From Okeania sp. SIO1I7 (GTDB lineage Bacteria; Cyanobacteriota; Cyanobacteriia; Cyanobacteriales; Microcoleaceae), in the NCBI GenBank assembly GCA_010672585.1, contig JAAHGF010000017.1, positions 1 through 51,434 on the forward strand: DNA of 51,434 bases, written 5' to 3'. Of the stretch, positions 18,843 to 27,505 are shown one piece after another. Every line of letters starts with the position of its first letter. The stretch's first letter is position 1. The notes beneath the pieces are model-generated. The model had not been told where the DNA came from. It did no database searches and saw nothing but the letters and a program-made list of their open reading frames with translations. The translations under genes and the position numbers were made by a program.

Positions 18843-19645
18843 TAAAAATTAACACTAATAAACTGTGACTCTGGCAAAGCTGCTATCTCTGCGGAACTTG
18901 TGTTCAAAACATATCCTAACATTTGATTTGTACCACTCATTTTAATCGCAGTACCTTCTAAAACACCATCATTATTTGGATCTAAATCCTGTACTGAAAG
19001 ACCTGCTTTGGTTAACAGTTCGACTTCATCACTGACAAATGGTAAAACCAAATTGGCATTAGTCCCAAACTCTTCAAAACTGTTAAAATCTTCAAATATC
19101 AGATCGGATTTTGTCATCCCTCCAGTCAATCCAATAATATCTTCAGAAGAGTTAAAATCAGTAATAATTGCATTAGGCAATTCAACACTACTGGGAATTC
19201 CTGGAATTAAAGAAATAACATTACTTAAATCTTGTGTTATTCCTGCTAACTCCGTTCTGAAAACATATACATCACTTCCCAAACCACCTTGATAAATACC
19301 AACACCAGCATCACCAATAAGAGTATCATTACCCTCTCCACCATTTAATAGATCGGCACCCTTACCTCCATATAATATGTCATCACCAAAACCACCATTG
19401 AGAAAATCTGTATCCTTGTTACCATACAAGCTATCATTACCACCCCCTCCAAATAACTCATCTTCTCCTCTACCACCAAAAATTAAGTCATTGACAGATG
19501 AACCAGTAATGATATCATCACCACTGAGAGCTAATACTCCCCCAGGAAAAGAAGTAGATTGCTCTACTGTGAGAATCTCATTATCATCATCGCTTGTTCC
19601 CAATAAACGAGGAAAAGAGCCTGAAAAATCTTGAGTAAGTACCAT
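18842..19645 (-). CDS. RTX-type (hemolysin-type) calcium-binding protein
   Basis: 267 residues. Residues about 41-129 are nonapeptide repeats of the GGxGxDxLx type (FGGRGEDELFGGGGNDSLYG, LNGGFGDDILYGGKGADLLN, GGEGNDTLIGD), which bind calcium and form a parallel beta-roll outside the cell. GLGSDVYVFRTELAG closes the roll. The last ~130 residues include IITDFNSSEDIIGLTGG, typical of the tail after RTX repeats in cyanobacterial proteins. There is no N-terminal signal peptide, as expected for type I secretion through a C-terminal signal. It is transcribed towards the IS remnant, away from the ABC ATPase gene 88 bp off; that ATPase is of another type and is not an RTX exporter. Confidence 0.9.
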   Translation of the reverse strand: MVLTQDFSGSFPRLLGTSDDDNEILTVEQSTSFPGGVLALSGDDIITGSSVNDLIFGGRGEDELFGGGGNDSLYGNKDTDFLNGGFGDDILYGGKGADLLNGGEGNDTLIGDAGVGIYQGGLGSDVYVFRTELAGITQDLSNVISLIPGIPSSVELPNAIITDFNSSEDIIGLTGGMTKSDLIFEDFNSFEEFGTNANLVLPFVSDEVELLTKAGLSVQDLDPNNDGVLEGTAIKMSGTNQMLGYVLNTSSAEIAALPESQFISVNF

Positions 19646-19732
19646 AGCTTAGTATACCTCCTAAAATATGCTAAATTTTTTGCTGTTCTTATGTCAAATG
19701 TTGTCTGTAACTCAAATTAATATTCAAAAGTT

Positions 19733-20731
19733 ATGTCTATTATACTCGCTAAAAATCTGAGCAAAACCTACCCAGTAGCCATCAAAGAACCAGGAATTAA
19801 GGGAACACTACGTCATTTTATACGTCGCAACTACCAATATGTTAAGGCAGTTGAAGATATTACATTTGAAATAGACCCAGGGGAAGTCGTAGGATTTCTC
19901 GGACCTAACGGTGCTGGTAAAACTACTACTCTGAAAATGCTTACAGGTTTAATTCATCCGTCTCAGGGTATAGTTAAGGTGGCAAATTATGTCCCCTTTG
20001 AACGCAAGAGAAAATTTTTAGAGCAAATTACTTTAGTCATGGGGCAAAAACAACAGTTAATCTGGGATTTACCAGTGTTAGATTCCCTGAAAATTAATGC
20101 TGCTGTTTACGGTCTTTCTGATAAAGAGTATTATAGTCGGTTGATGGAATTAACAGAAATGTTGTCCCTAGAGGGAAAGTTGAAGCAACCAGTCAGAAAA
20201 TTATCTCTGGGGGAACGGATGAAGGCAGAGTTGATGGCGGCCTTGTTGCATCAACCGAAAGTTTTATTTTTGGATGAACCAACTTTAGGTTTAGATGTAA
20301 ATGCACAAGTAGCAGTGCGGGAGTTTTTACAAGAATATAATCAACGTTATCAGGCAACTGTATTGTTGACGAGTCATTATATGGCTGATATTACGGCTTT
20401 GTGTAAGCGCGTGTTATTGATATATCAAGGTCAGTTAATTTATGATGGCAGTTTAGATGGTTTACTCGATCGCTTTGCTCCTTATCGAGAGGTACAAATA
20501 GAGTTACTTAATCCTGTGTCTACGGATGTAGATAATTTTGAGCAACATTTATCTAATTATGGGGAGGTGGAAATGTTGGAAGGTCAGTCAGTACATTTGT
20601 TGGTACGGCGGGAAAATTTAACGGCAACTGTAGCTCAGATTTTGGCAGAATTAGAAGTGCAAGATTTAACGGTGACTGACCCACCTATTGAGGAGGTCAT
20701 TGGTAGAGTTTTTCGTGCAGGGAAAGTATAG
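19733..20731 (+). CDS. ABC-2 type exporter, ATP-binding subunit
   Basis: 332 residues. Walker A GPNGAGKTTTLKML (about 58-71), Q-loop region VMGQKQQLIWDLP, signature LSLGERMKAELMAALLH, Walker B VLFLDEPTLGLDVNAQ and switch histidine TSHYMADI are all present. The C-terminal ~90 residues form the accessory domain seen in NatA/DrrA-type ATPases. The substrate is unknown. The companion permease at 22747-23535 is on the same strand but 2 kb away, separated by two DUF1963-like genes and repeats. Cyanobacterial homologues usually lie directly beside one or two permease genes. Confidence 0.93.
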   Translation: MSIILAKNLSKTYPVAIKEPGIKGTLRHFIRRNYQYVKAVEDITFEIDPGEVVGFLGPNGAGKTTTLKMLTGLIHPSQGIVKVANYVPFERKRKFLEQITLVMGQKQQLIWDLPVLDSLKINAAVYGLSDKEYYSRLMELTEMLSLEGKLKQPVRKLSLGERMKAELMAALLHQPKVLFLDEPTLGLDVNAQVAVREFLQEYNQRYQATVLLTSHYMADITALCKRVLLIYQGQLIYDGSLDGLLDRFAPYREVQIELLNPVSTDVDNFEQHLSNYGEVEMLEGQSVHLLVRRENLTATVAQILAELEVQDLTVTDPPIEEVIGRVFRAGKV

Positions 20732-20866
20732 TTGAAGTCATGCATTCAAAAGTCATGCATTCAAAAATTGGAAAATTTCTGAATTATATTAAGTTTGTAG
20801 TTGCGCTTTAGCACCAAATATATGTACCAGCATTCAACAATTAATAATGAATAATGAATAATGAAT
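20732..20866. repeat. Short repeats: 15-16-bp doublet and (AATAATG)n
   Basis: AGTCATGCATTCAAA occurs twice in a row at 20737-20766. A period-7 tract AATAATG follows at 20843-20870. Confidence 0.7.
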
Positions 20867-20966
20867 AATTATCTCTTCTTTTCAAGGAGAGGATTGACTA
20901 ATAATGAAAATTTTTCTTTATTATCCCCTTAAAAGGGGAGGCTTTAAACCACAATTTTTTGGTAAT
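20867..20966. repeat. Dispersed GGCTTTAAACC / GGTAA repeat, copy b
   Basis: Contains CTCTTCTTTTCAAGGAGAGG at one end and CCCCTTAAAAGGGGAGGCTT near the other, finishing AATTTTTTGGTAATAG. Reverse orientation relative to copies d and e. Confidence 0.7.
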
Positions 20967-21123
20967 AGTTAAAGCGAGATAGTAATGAAATAATTCAACT
21001 TTTTTAAGAAAGAGTATTTTTAGCTGTAGGCAAAATCTTTCTTAAAGGTAGTAATATTCTAATTTAACAGTTATTGATGCCAAAGATTGCCACGATCGTC
21101 AAGGTAGTTTTTACTAAATAATT

Positions 21124-21846
21124 ATGACTAATATTCCCTCAGAAATTCAACCCTATAAACGTCACGCTTGGAAACCAATAACTATTGAAGGCGATGGGGA
21201 TTTAACTGCTTCTAAATTTGCGGGTAAACCTTGGTTAGGAAAAAATGAAGAATGGCCGAAATGTCCTCATTGTCAGAATCCTTTAGAATTCTTTGTTCAG
21301 CTAAACTTAAATCAATTACCAGAATCATTACAAAATAAGTTTGGCAGTGGAATTTTACAAATGTTTTATTGCACATATATGAATGTATATGGAGACGAGG
21401 TTTGCGAAGTAGATTATCAAGGAGGGGAGGCATTTTCAGATATTCATTTTTTCAGAATTATTCAGCCAGAAGCAGAAGCACAAGATGTATGAATTTCTGA
21501 AATTGAAGATATTTCTCAACCAAAACTAATCGTTGCTTGGCAACAATTAGAGGATTATCCTGATTTTGAAGAAGCGGAGAAAATAGGTATTGAACTAAGT
21601 TTTGATGAATACTACTCATATCTAGAAAAAAATCCAATAGAAGGAGATAAATTAGTAGGCTGGCCTTTTTGGGAACAAAACATAGAGTATCCTAATTGTC
21701 CGATTTGTGGTGAAAGAATGGAATTAGTTTTTCAACTTTATTCAGAAGGTAATTCCCCTTTTATAGGTTGTAGAACAGCTCACGGCCATATTACTCAATG
21801 TCAAAATCATAAACATCAGTTAGCATTTTCTTGGTTTAGCTTGTGA
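21124..21846 (+). pseudogene. DUF1963-like gene with a single in-frame TGA
   Basis: The frame from ATG 21124 runs 122 codons to a TGA at 21490-21492, then stays open in the same frame to TGA at 21844-21846. Read through, it gives about 240 residues matching the intact paralogue at 21965-22675 along its whole length: GDGDLTASKFAGKPWL, WPKCPHCQNPL, then past the stop DYPDFEEAEKIGIELSFD, EGDKLVGWPFW, YPNCPICGERM, GHITQCQNHK. The stop replaces the AAA codon in the paralogue (GTA AAA ATC against GTA TGA ATT). Only this nonsense change disrupts it, so the loss is recent, or the two halves are still made separately. Confidence 0.85.
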
Positions 21847-21964
21847 GGCGATCGCTAAATTACTAATTTATGAACTAATGTAATAAATAATCTGAAACGT
21901 TCAATTTTTTCGATTAATTACTATCTTCCAAACAATTGATTAATTTCTTCCACAAATAAATATT

Positions 21965-22675
21965 ATGACTAATATTCCCCCAAATATTCAATCTCTTAAA
22001 CGTCTAGCTTGGAAACCAATAACTATTGATGGAGATGGAGATTTAACTGCTTCTAAATTTGCTGGTAAACCTTGGTTAGCAAAAAACGAACAATGGCCGA
22101 AATGTCCTCATTGCCAAAATCCTTTACAATTCTTTCTTCAGCTAAACCTTAATACCTTACCAGAAGCATTAAAAAATGAATTTGGTAGTGGTATTTTACA
22201 GATGTTTTATTGCACTAATGAAGAACTACTTTGTGATTGCGATTATGAAGGATGGGAACCATTTTCTGACATTCATTTAATTAGAATTGTTCAGCCAGAA
22301 ATAGAAGCACAAGATGTAAAAATCCCTGAAAAACAAGAATTTTTTCCTCCTAAATTAATCCTCGATTGGCAATATCTAGAAGATTATCCTAATTATGAAG
22401 AAGCAGCAGAACTTGGTGTAGAATTAGATTTTAATTTAGATGAATTATTTATCGATAATTTCCCCATTGAAGGAGATAAATTAGCAGGTTGGCCTCTATG
22501 GGTTCAGGGAATAGAATATCCTAATTGTCCGATTTGTGGTGAAAGAATGAGATTAGTTTTTCAGGTTGATTCTGAGGATAATTTACCTTTTATGTTTGGG
22601 GATTCTGGTTGTGGTCATATTACTCAGTGCAAACATCATAAAAATCAGGTAGCATTTGGTTGGGCTTGTGGCTAA
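21965..22675 (+). CDS. DUF1963 (YwqG-like) family protein, intact paralogue
   Basis: 236 residues. The words WPKCPHCQNPLQFFLQLNLN, then FGSGILQMFYC, fit the DUF1963 pattern. Cys pairs (CPHC, CDC, CPIC, and GCGHITQCKHH near the end) suggest one or two zinc sites. It is a tandem duplicate of the broken gene 120 bp upstream; the N-terminal 70 residues are almost identical. Both lie between the two subunits of the ABC exporter. Function is unknown; these proteins are often encoded near immunity or toxin loci, but nothing of that kind is seen here. The ATG at 21965 (ATGACTAATATTCC) is shared by both copies. Confidence 0.75.
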   Translation: MTNIPPNIQSLKRLAWKPITIDGDGDLTASKFAGKPWLAKNEQWPKCPHCQNPLQFFLQLNLNTLPEALKNEFGSGILQMFYCTNEELLCDCDYEGWEPFSDIHLIRIVQPEIEAQDVKIPEKQEFFPPKLILDWQYLEDYPNYEEAAELGVELDFNLDELFIDNFPIEGDKLAGWPLWVQGIEYPNCPICGERMRLVFQVDSEDNLPFMFGDSGCGHITQCKHHKNQVAFGWACG

Positions 22676-22693
22676 TATAGTACTCATAAGATT

Positions 22694-22733
22694 TTTCCTT
22701 CTTCCTTCTTCCTTCTTCCTTCTTCCTTCTTCA
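22694..22733. repeat. Heptanucleotide tandem repeat (CTTCCTT)n
   Basis: About five and a half period-7 units, ending 13 bp before the permease start codon, so it lies within that gene's promoter or leader. Confidence 0.9.
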
Positions 22734-22746
22734 ACCATTAAAAACT

Positions 22747-23535
22747 ATGAAAAAAATCATCAAAATTGCTAAAGTTTTTCTATCTACTTATTACGCCTAT
22801 ATGTTAGAATATAGAGCCGAACTCTTCTTATGGATGTTGTCATCTTCTTTGCCTTTTATTATGATGGGAGTCTGGGTAAAAGCTTCAGTAGCAGGTGAAT
22901 TTGCATTAGATAAATCGCAGTTTTCTCATTATTTCTTAGCTGTATTTATTGTCCGCTCAATAACACCTGTTTGGGTGATTTGGGATTTTGAAAAAGAAGT
23001 AGTTCAAGGGAAATTATCTCCTAAATTATTACAACCGATAGATCCGGTGTGGCATCATTTATTTGGTCATATTGGAGAAAGACTTGCTAGAGGACCTTTC
23101 GTTTTAGGTTTAATATTATTATTTTTTGTTCTATATCCCCGGATATTTTGGTTGCCAAATTTGAGCGATTTTTTATTATTTTTAGTTGTAGTAGTAATAG
23201 CATTTGCATTACGATTTTTAATTCAATATACAATGTCTTTGTTTGCCTTTTGGATAGAAAGAGCTAGCGCGCTTGAGCAGCTTTGGTTTTTGCCTAATAT
23301 GTTTTTATCGGGAATAACAGCTCCATTAGAAGTGTTTCCAGAATCAGTGTCTCAAATAGCATTATGGACTCCTTTTCCTTATATAGTTTATTTTCCTGCT
23401 TCTATCTTAGTGGGATTGCCTGTGGATATTGGGCGTGGGTTATTGATAATGTTTGGTTGGGGTGCGATATTTTTGGGATTAAATCGTTGGTTGTGGCGAA
23501 AGGGGTTAAAACAATATTCGGGGATGGGGGCTTAA
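22747..23535 (+). CDS. ABC-2 type exporter, permease subunit
   Basis: 262 residues with about six membrane spans: from 24 (LFLWMLSSSLPFIMMGVWVK), 62 (FLAVFIVRSITPVWVIWDF), 115 (GPFVLGLILLFFVLYP), 138 (FLLFLVVVVIAFALRFLIQY), 185 (MFLSGITAPLEVFP) and 232 (LLIMFGWGAIFLGLNRW). The pattern with IAFALRFLIQYTMSLFAFWIERASALEQ and an FLSGITAPLE re-entrant loop is that of the ABC-2 permeases (ABC2_membrane_6) that partner NatA-like ATPases. The ATPase at 19733 is the likely mate. A second permease, often present in cyanobacteria, is not seen next to it. Confidence 0.88.
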   Translation: MKKIIKIAKVFLSTYYAYMLEYRAELFLWMLSSSLPFIMMGVWVKASVAGEFALDKSQFSHYFLAVFIVRSITPVWVIWDFEKEVVQGKLSPKLLQPIDPVWHHLFGHIGERLARGPFVLGLILLFFVLYPRIFWLPNLSDFLLFLVVVVIAFALRFLIQYTMSLFAFWIERASALEQLWFLPNMFLSGITAPLEVFPESVSQIALWTPFPYIVYFPASILVGLPVDIGRGLLIMFGWGAIFLGLNRWLWRKGLKQYSGMGA

Positions 23536-23574
23536 TAATTAATAATTAATAATTAATAATTAATTATTAATAAT
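23532..23574. repeat. Heptanucleotide tandem repeat (AATTAAT)n
   Basis: Period-7 AT tract that begins at the permease stop codon and abuts the next MITE-like element. Confidence 0.85.
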
Positions 23575-23842
23575 TAGGGTTTGCTGATTAAATATCAAAG
23601 CATTGATTGATATTGGTTGTAGCATTTTTTGGTCTAAAAAACTGTCAGTTCTTCAGTGGAAATAGCTGCAAAAAGCTAGTATTTTGGGAAGATTATGGCA
23701 GAAAAATCAAGGGACAATTTTTTCGACGACCTCCTCTATAATTCCCATTTATTCTGACTCCTGAGTTCCCCTCCTGGGAGGGGTTAGGGGTGGGTTGACT
23801 CCTACCCCGACCAAAAGACTTTCCATACGCAAACCCTAATTA
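23571..23842. mobile_element. MITE-like element, TAATTAGGGTTTGC family, copy 3
   Basis: 272 bp from TAATTAGGGTTTGC (23571) to GCAAACCCTAATTA (ending 23842); the 14-bp ends are perfect inverted repeats. The core agrees with copy 1 (GCTAGTATTTTGGGAAG, then ATTATGGCAGAAAAATC). A GC-rich CCCCTCCTGGGAGGGG module is inserted at about 23766-23798, where copy 1 lacks it. Confidence 0.8.
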
Positions 23843-24017
23843 CCTCTCCTTGAAAAGAAGATGATTGATGCTTACAGCAGTTTTCATTAACATAGAATAC
23901 AACTATTTCTGTAGTTTATTAAACTTTAGGTATATCTATAATTTTTACTGTAGTCTACCTTTGTGAAAACCGCTTTCTCCTTTAAAGGAAAGGCTTTAAA
24001 CCTTAATTATTCGGTAA
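23842..24017. repeat. Dispersed GGCTTTAAACC / ATTATTCGGTAA repeat, copy c
   Basis: CCTCTCCTTGAAAAGAAG at one end; TTTAAAGGAAAGGCTTTAAA and CCTTAATTATTCGGTAA at the other. About 80 bp longer than copies d and e, because of an unrelated insert around 23870-23960. Confidence 0.7.
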
Positions 24018-24096
24018 GCATTCAACGGTCAGCTATTCAGCTATCAGCTATGAGCTATTAATTGAGCCTCCTTCCTCCTTCTTCCTTCTTCCTTAT

Positions 24097-24666
24097 TCAA
24101 CCATCAAAAACTTCAGAAACTTTCAAATTAAGCGTTCTAAATCCAGGAGATAATACTAAATCATTACCAGAAAAACTACCGACTTCTGTATAATTTTCGC
24201 CTATTAATTCTAATATTAGGATAGTTTTAGTTTCAGGGTCAACAATCCAATATTCAGGAATACCACAATCTTGATATTGAATTCTCTTAGCAATATAGTC
24301 TCTCTCTCTTTGTATTTCTCCAGGAATAACAACTTCAACAACTAATAAAGGAGGAGACATCGAAAAGCGAATTGTATTCCGCTGTAATAATTGTTGAATA
24401 TGTTCTTCTCGGATTATAGTCAGATCGGGATAGCGGTTTTTCGGCTCACCTCTAACCTCTAATTCTAATCCTTGACCCCGTACTCGACGATGACCTAAAA
24501 GTAAGGCAAATCTCAGCAACAAGAAAGTAGCAATTTCAACATTTAAACCTGATTCTGGAGGCATTTCAATTAATTAACCATTAAATAATTCACAGAGTTT
24601 TTCTGAATTATTACTGTATGACAAATATTCTTCAAAACTTTGAAATTTATGTTTAACTTGTACCAT
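24097..24666 (-). pseudogene. Uma2-family (DUF820) nuclease-like gene with a single in-frame TAA
   Basis: A 155-residue frame starts at 24564, but the same frame upstream encodes the normal Uma2 N-terminus from ATG 24666: MVQVKHKFQSFEEYLSYSNN ... CELFNG, then a TAA at 24574-24576, then LIEMPPESG. Family members read NGELIEMPPES here, so one GAA to TAA change has split a 189-residue gene. The rest is intact: PDLTIIREEHI, PPLLVVEVVIPG, YIAKRIQYQDCGIPEYWIVD (restriction-endonuclease-like core). Uma2 proteins are numerous in cyanobacteria and of unknown role. The shorter frame could still be translated from the internal ATG, but would lack the first strand and helix. Confidence 0.88.
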
Positions 24667-24953
24667 CAGATTCACTTCTTTCGTCAAGATTGTGTGTATG
24701 CGAGGAATCAGGAAAAAAAACAGAAAAATATATATTTTGTCGCTCAATTCAGATAAATAAGTTTATCTAAAATAGTGAGTAATAGAAAATCCGGAGGGAG
24801 ATTATTCATCAGCAAGAAGCTATGTTTTTTGATATAGCAGTTGAAGTAAAGGGTGCAGACATCTCAAAAACTTCAAACTAAAACAACGCCAGATTTTTCC
24901 TTCTTCCTTCTGATATAACTGATTATTTGAATATAGTATTATTGACCGAATAA
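24667..24953. other. Intergenic region upstream of the Uma2 pseudogene
   Basis: AT-rich, no gene seen. Near 24840-24905 a stretch (AGCAGTTGAAG ... CAACGCCAGATTTTTCCTTC) resembles DNA at about 43305-43395 and at 3290-3335, another dispersed repeat without clear ends. Confidence 0.4.
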
Positions 24954-25037
24954 TTAAGGTTTAAAGCCTCTCTTTTAAAGGAGGAACAAGAAAAAATTTT
25001 TCTTTTAGTCAATCCTCTCCTTGAAAAGAAGAAGTAA
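24954..25037. repeat. Dispersed GGTTTAAAGCCTC repeat, copy d
   Basis: ACCGAATAATTAAGGTTTAA, then AGCCTCTCTTTTAAAGG, ending CCTCTCCTTGAAAAGAAG. Nearly identical to copy e, 560 bp away in the same orientation. The two flank the stress-protein gene. Confidence 0.8.
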
Positions 25038-25076
25038 TTGTTAATTATTAATTATTAATTATTAATTATTAATTGT
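25038..25076. repeat. Heptanucleotide tandem repeat (TTAATTA)n
   Basis: More than five period-7 units that end within a few bases of the stop codon of the minus-strand gene starting at 25513. Confidence 0.9.
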
Positions 25077-25078
25077 TC

Positions 25079-25513
25079 CTAATCTTCCTCAATATACTCT
25101 GCTATACTTGGTAAATTGCCAATTTTGGCAGTAAGTAACTGAGGACCAGCAACAATAATTTTTACTGTATCTTGCTCTACAAGCTCAAACAAATATTCCT
25201 CTAAACTAGGTCTTTCTATTACTTCCTGAATATCTAATTCTACTTCTTTTTCTTTAGCTTTACGTTTGACCCGTTTCAACACATCATTAGCTAGAGCACG
25301 ATAACCATCCAACATAGAGTTTTGAAGTTTATGCAAAGGATTAGACCCTAACCAACCAGTTTGCCCCAGTTCCCCAATAACATCATTAATTGAATTATTA
25401 TTAATAAAAAACACAACTCTCAATTTAGCTTGATTTTGTTGAGCTTCTGAAATTCCTTTCCCCATTGCTTTATCGTAAGCATAGGGATTTGCAACCACCA
25501 ACCAAGTATTCAT
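25079..25513 (-). CDS. Universal-stress-protein-like (adenine nucleotide alpha hydrolase fold) protein
   Basis: 144 residues. The start NTWLVVANPYAYDKAMGKGI, the AKLRVVFFINNNSI strand, and the closing VKIIVAGPQLL give an alternating alpha/beta USP-like layout. The canonical ATP-binding G-2x-G-9x-GS motif is not visible, so it may not bind ATP. It follows the SLC13 transporter on the same strand with 315 bp between (a dispersed repeat plus AT repeats). It may regulate that transporter, as USP-like proteins often accompany transporters; this is inference. Confidence 0.6.
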   Translation of the reverse strand: MNTWLVVANPYAYDKAMGKGISEAQQNQAKLRVVFFINNNSINDVIGELGQTGWLGSNPLHKLQNSMLDGYRALANDVLKRVKRKAKEKEVELDIQEVIERPSLEEYLFELVEQDTVKIIVAGPQLLTAKIGNLPSIAEYIEED

Positions 25514-25517
25514 ATCT

Positions 25518-25612
25518 TACCAAATAATTAAGGTTTAAAGCCTCTCCTTTAAAGGAGAAACAAGAAAAAATTTTCCTCTGAGTCAATCCTCTTCTTTTCA
25601 AGAAGAGGTAAT
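25518..25612. repeat. Dispersed GGTTTAAAGCCTC repeat, copy e
   Basis: ACCAAATAATTAAGGTTTAA, AGCCTCTCCTTTAAAGGAG and CTTCTTTTCAAGAAGAGG. A direct repeat of copy d, immediately upstream of the stress-protein start codon. Confidence 0.8.
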
Positions 25613-25789
25613 TATTAATTATTAACTAGACAGTGCAAAGTTCTTGAAATAAATATTGCTAGCTAAGGCTTTCAGCAATCTAAAGGTTAAAAACTCTTTA
25701 TTCAGAACTGTAAATACTGTAAGGCTTTTACGGCAATTCTTTCAGCTTTCAATGCTAATTGTTCTTGGGAATAACTTTGTACTCTCCAG

Positions 25790-25829
25790 TTATTAATTAT
25801 TAATTATTAATTATTAATTATTAATTATT
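25790..25829. repeat. Heptanucleotide tandem repeat (TTAATTA)n
   Basis: More than five period-7 units touching the stop codon of the SLC13 gene. Confidence 0.9.
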
Positions 25830-27256
25830 CAAACTCCCAACCCAAACAAAGGCCAATAAAATTTCGCCATTGCCAAGAATATCAAAGTCCCCACCAATTT
25901 TAGCAATAAGCCACGCTTAAAAGCTTCAGCAGGCGACACATAACCACTACCAATAATAATGGCCATTACCGGGGTACTGACTGGCAACAGAAAAGCCAAA
26001 CCTGATGGCAAAGTAATACCCAATGTCATTGCTCTAGGGTCTATGCCATATTTAGCTGCTAAAGCAAGTCCAACTGGCATCAAAACTGCCACAGCAGCAG
26101 CATTACTCATCCCTTCTGTCAAGATAGTAATAATCAGAACCATTGCCACAAAACAAATTAAACCAGAATTAATCCACGATCCCAATAAGCTCTCTGCTAA
26201 TGCTTGTGCTGCCCCCGTATCTCTTAACACCGCACTTAGAGCAATAGCACTACCATACATCAAAAAAATACCCCAGTTAACATCTTCTTCTACTTCTTGC
26301 CAACTTGCTAACCCAAAAATGAAGCTACACATCACCCCAAAGAAAGCTATTGTATCTAGACCCCAAACTGTTCCTCGAAAAATCCACAATAAAACTATCC
26401 CTGTCACTAATACTAATGTACCAATTTCTCTTGCTGAAATTCCTCCCAGACTTTTTGACCTAATTTTGAGAAATTTTAGAGCGTTTGGTAAAGACACAAC
26501 TGTGCCTTTTCCTATTTGGAGTAAGATTACATAAGCTACTGTCAACAGTAATACGACTAAAGGAATAGACCAAATAAACCATTCCACAAAACTGACATCG
26601 TATTCTCCATTAGTGGTGCTGCGAAGAACTCCTAATGCTAGTGGTGCTCTGGCACCTCCAAGTAAAGTTGCAATACCACCAATACCGCAACCCCACCCTA
26701 AAGCTAAGAATGCTGCTAGTCCAAAACGTCCACCGGGTCTAGCTCCTGCTGCTTGTATAACTTCTATCACTACTGGAAATAACATTGCCGTAACAGCGTA
26801 GGAACTAATCACAAAAGACATTACGGCTGAAAGAATTAAAATAGAGGCAATTAAAGTATTCTGGGTATTGCCAAAACGGGAAACTACTGTTAATGCTAGA
26901 CGGGTACTCAGTCCCGAACGTTGAATAGGACTAGCTAAAATAAATGCTCCTAATACAAAAAATACTGCTTTGTTGCCGAAATAAGCATAAGTTTCTGTGG
27001 CAGACATACTACCACTTAGGGGGATTAAAAATAAGACCATTAAGCCTGTGACTGCTACTGGTAAGGTATTAGTTGCCCACAGAAAAGCTGTTACCCCAAA
27101 TACTGCTAAAGCTCCTTTTGCTTCTTTTTCTATTCCTGCTATTGGAAACAGGAGAATACTTATATAGATCAGTGCTGCTGCTACAAACCAAAGCCAACGA
27201 TACTGAGGTTGACGAGATATGCGTAACCAACTACGAAGATGTCTGATATTTTCCAT
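25829..27256 (-). CDS. SLC13/DASS-family anion transporter
   Basis: 475 residues with about 11-12 hydrophobic spans. The N-terminus has a cytoplasmic basic stretch (RSWLRISRQPQYRW), then membrane segments; FFVLGAFILASPIQRSGLSTRLAL and the late block SNAAAVAVLMPVGLALAAKYGID, then LPSGLAFLLPVSTPVMAIIIGSG are hallmarks of the sodium:sulfate/dicarboxylate symporter fold (conserved S-N-x-A and P-V-S/T-P motifs, which bind sodium and anion). Substrates in the family are sulfate, dicarboxylates or phosphate. It is divergent from cysC, with 249 bp between, which supports sulfate uptake but does not prove it. Confidence 0.9.
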   Translation of the reverse strand: MENIRHLRSWLRISRQPQYRWLWFVAAALIYISILLFPIAGIEKEAKGALAVFGVTAFLWATNTLPVAVTGLMVLFLIPLSGSMSATETYAYFGNKAVFFVLGAFILASPIQRSGLSTRLALTVVSRFGNTQNTLIASILILSAVMSFVISSYAVTAMLFPVVIEVIQAAGARPGGRFGLAAFLALGWGCGIGGIATLLGGARAPLALGVLRSTTNGEYDVSFVEWFIWSIPLVVLLLTVAYVILLQIGKGTVVSLPNALKFLKIRSKSLGGISAREIGTLVLVTGIVLLWIFRGTVWGLDTIAFFGVMCSFIFGLASWQEVEEDVNWGIFLMYGSAIALSAVLRDTGAAQALAESLLGSWINSGLICFVAMVLIITILTEGMSNAAAVAVLMPVGLALAAKYGIDPRAMTLGITLPSGLAFLLPVSTPVMAIIIGSGYVSPAEAFKRGLLLKLVGTLIFLAMAKFYWPLFGLGV

Positions 27257-27505
27257 TTATATGAGTTAAATTGCAGAGATTAAATTGGCGATGCTATGAG
27301 GAATTTCAAATAATTTTTACTATTTCAATATGGCTTTGATAACTGATTGAGATGTTAAATTTTACACTATTTTAACTTGTAGCAAGCTAAATATTTATGA
27401 TATCATAGTAAGCATTTCAAGTCAAGAAAATGATGAAACTTTAAATTCCTAAAATCCCTATTTTTATTTGGGATTTAAACTTTGTTTTTTATAGGTATGT
27501 TGTGA

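Noticed and set aside
25959-26534. 191-codon frame on + opposite the SLC13 gene
   Set aside because: It is the antisense of a well-supported transporter, with Lys/Pro/Ala-rich composition and no domain.
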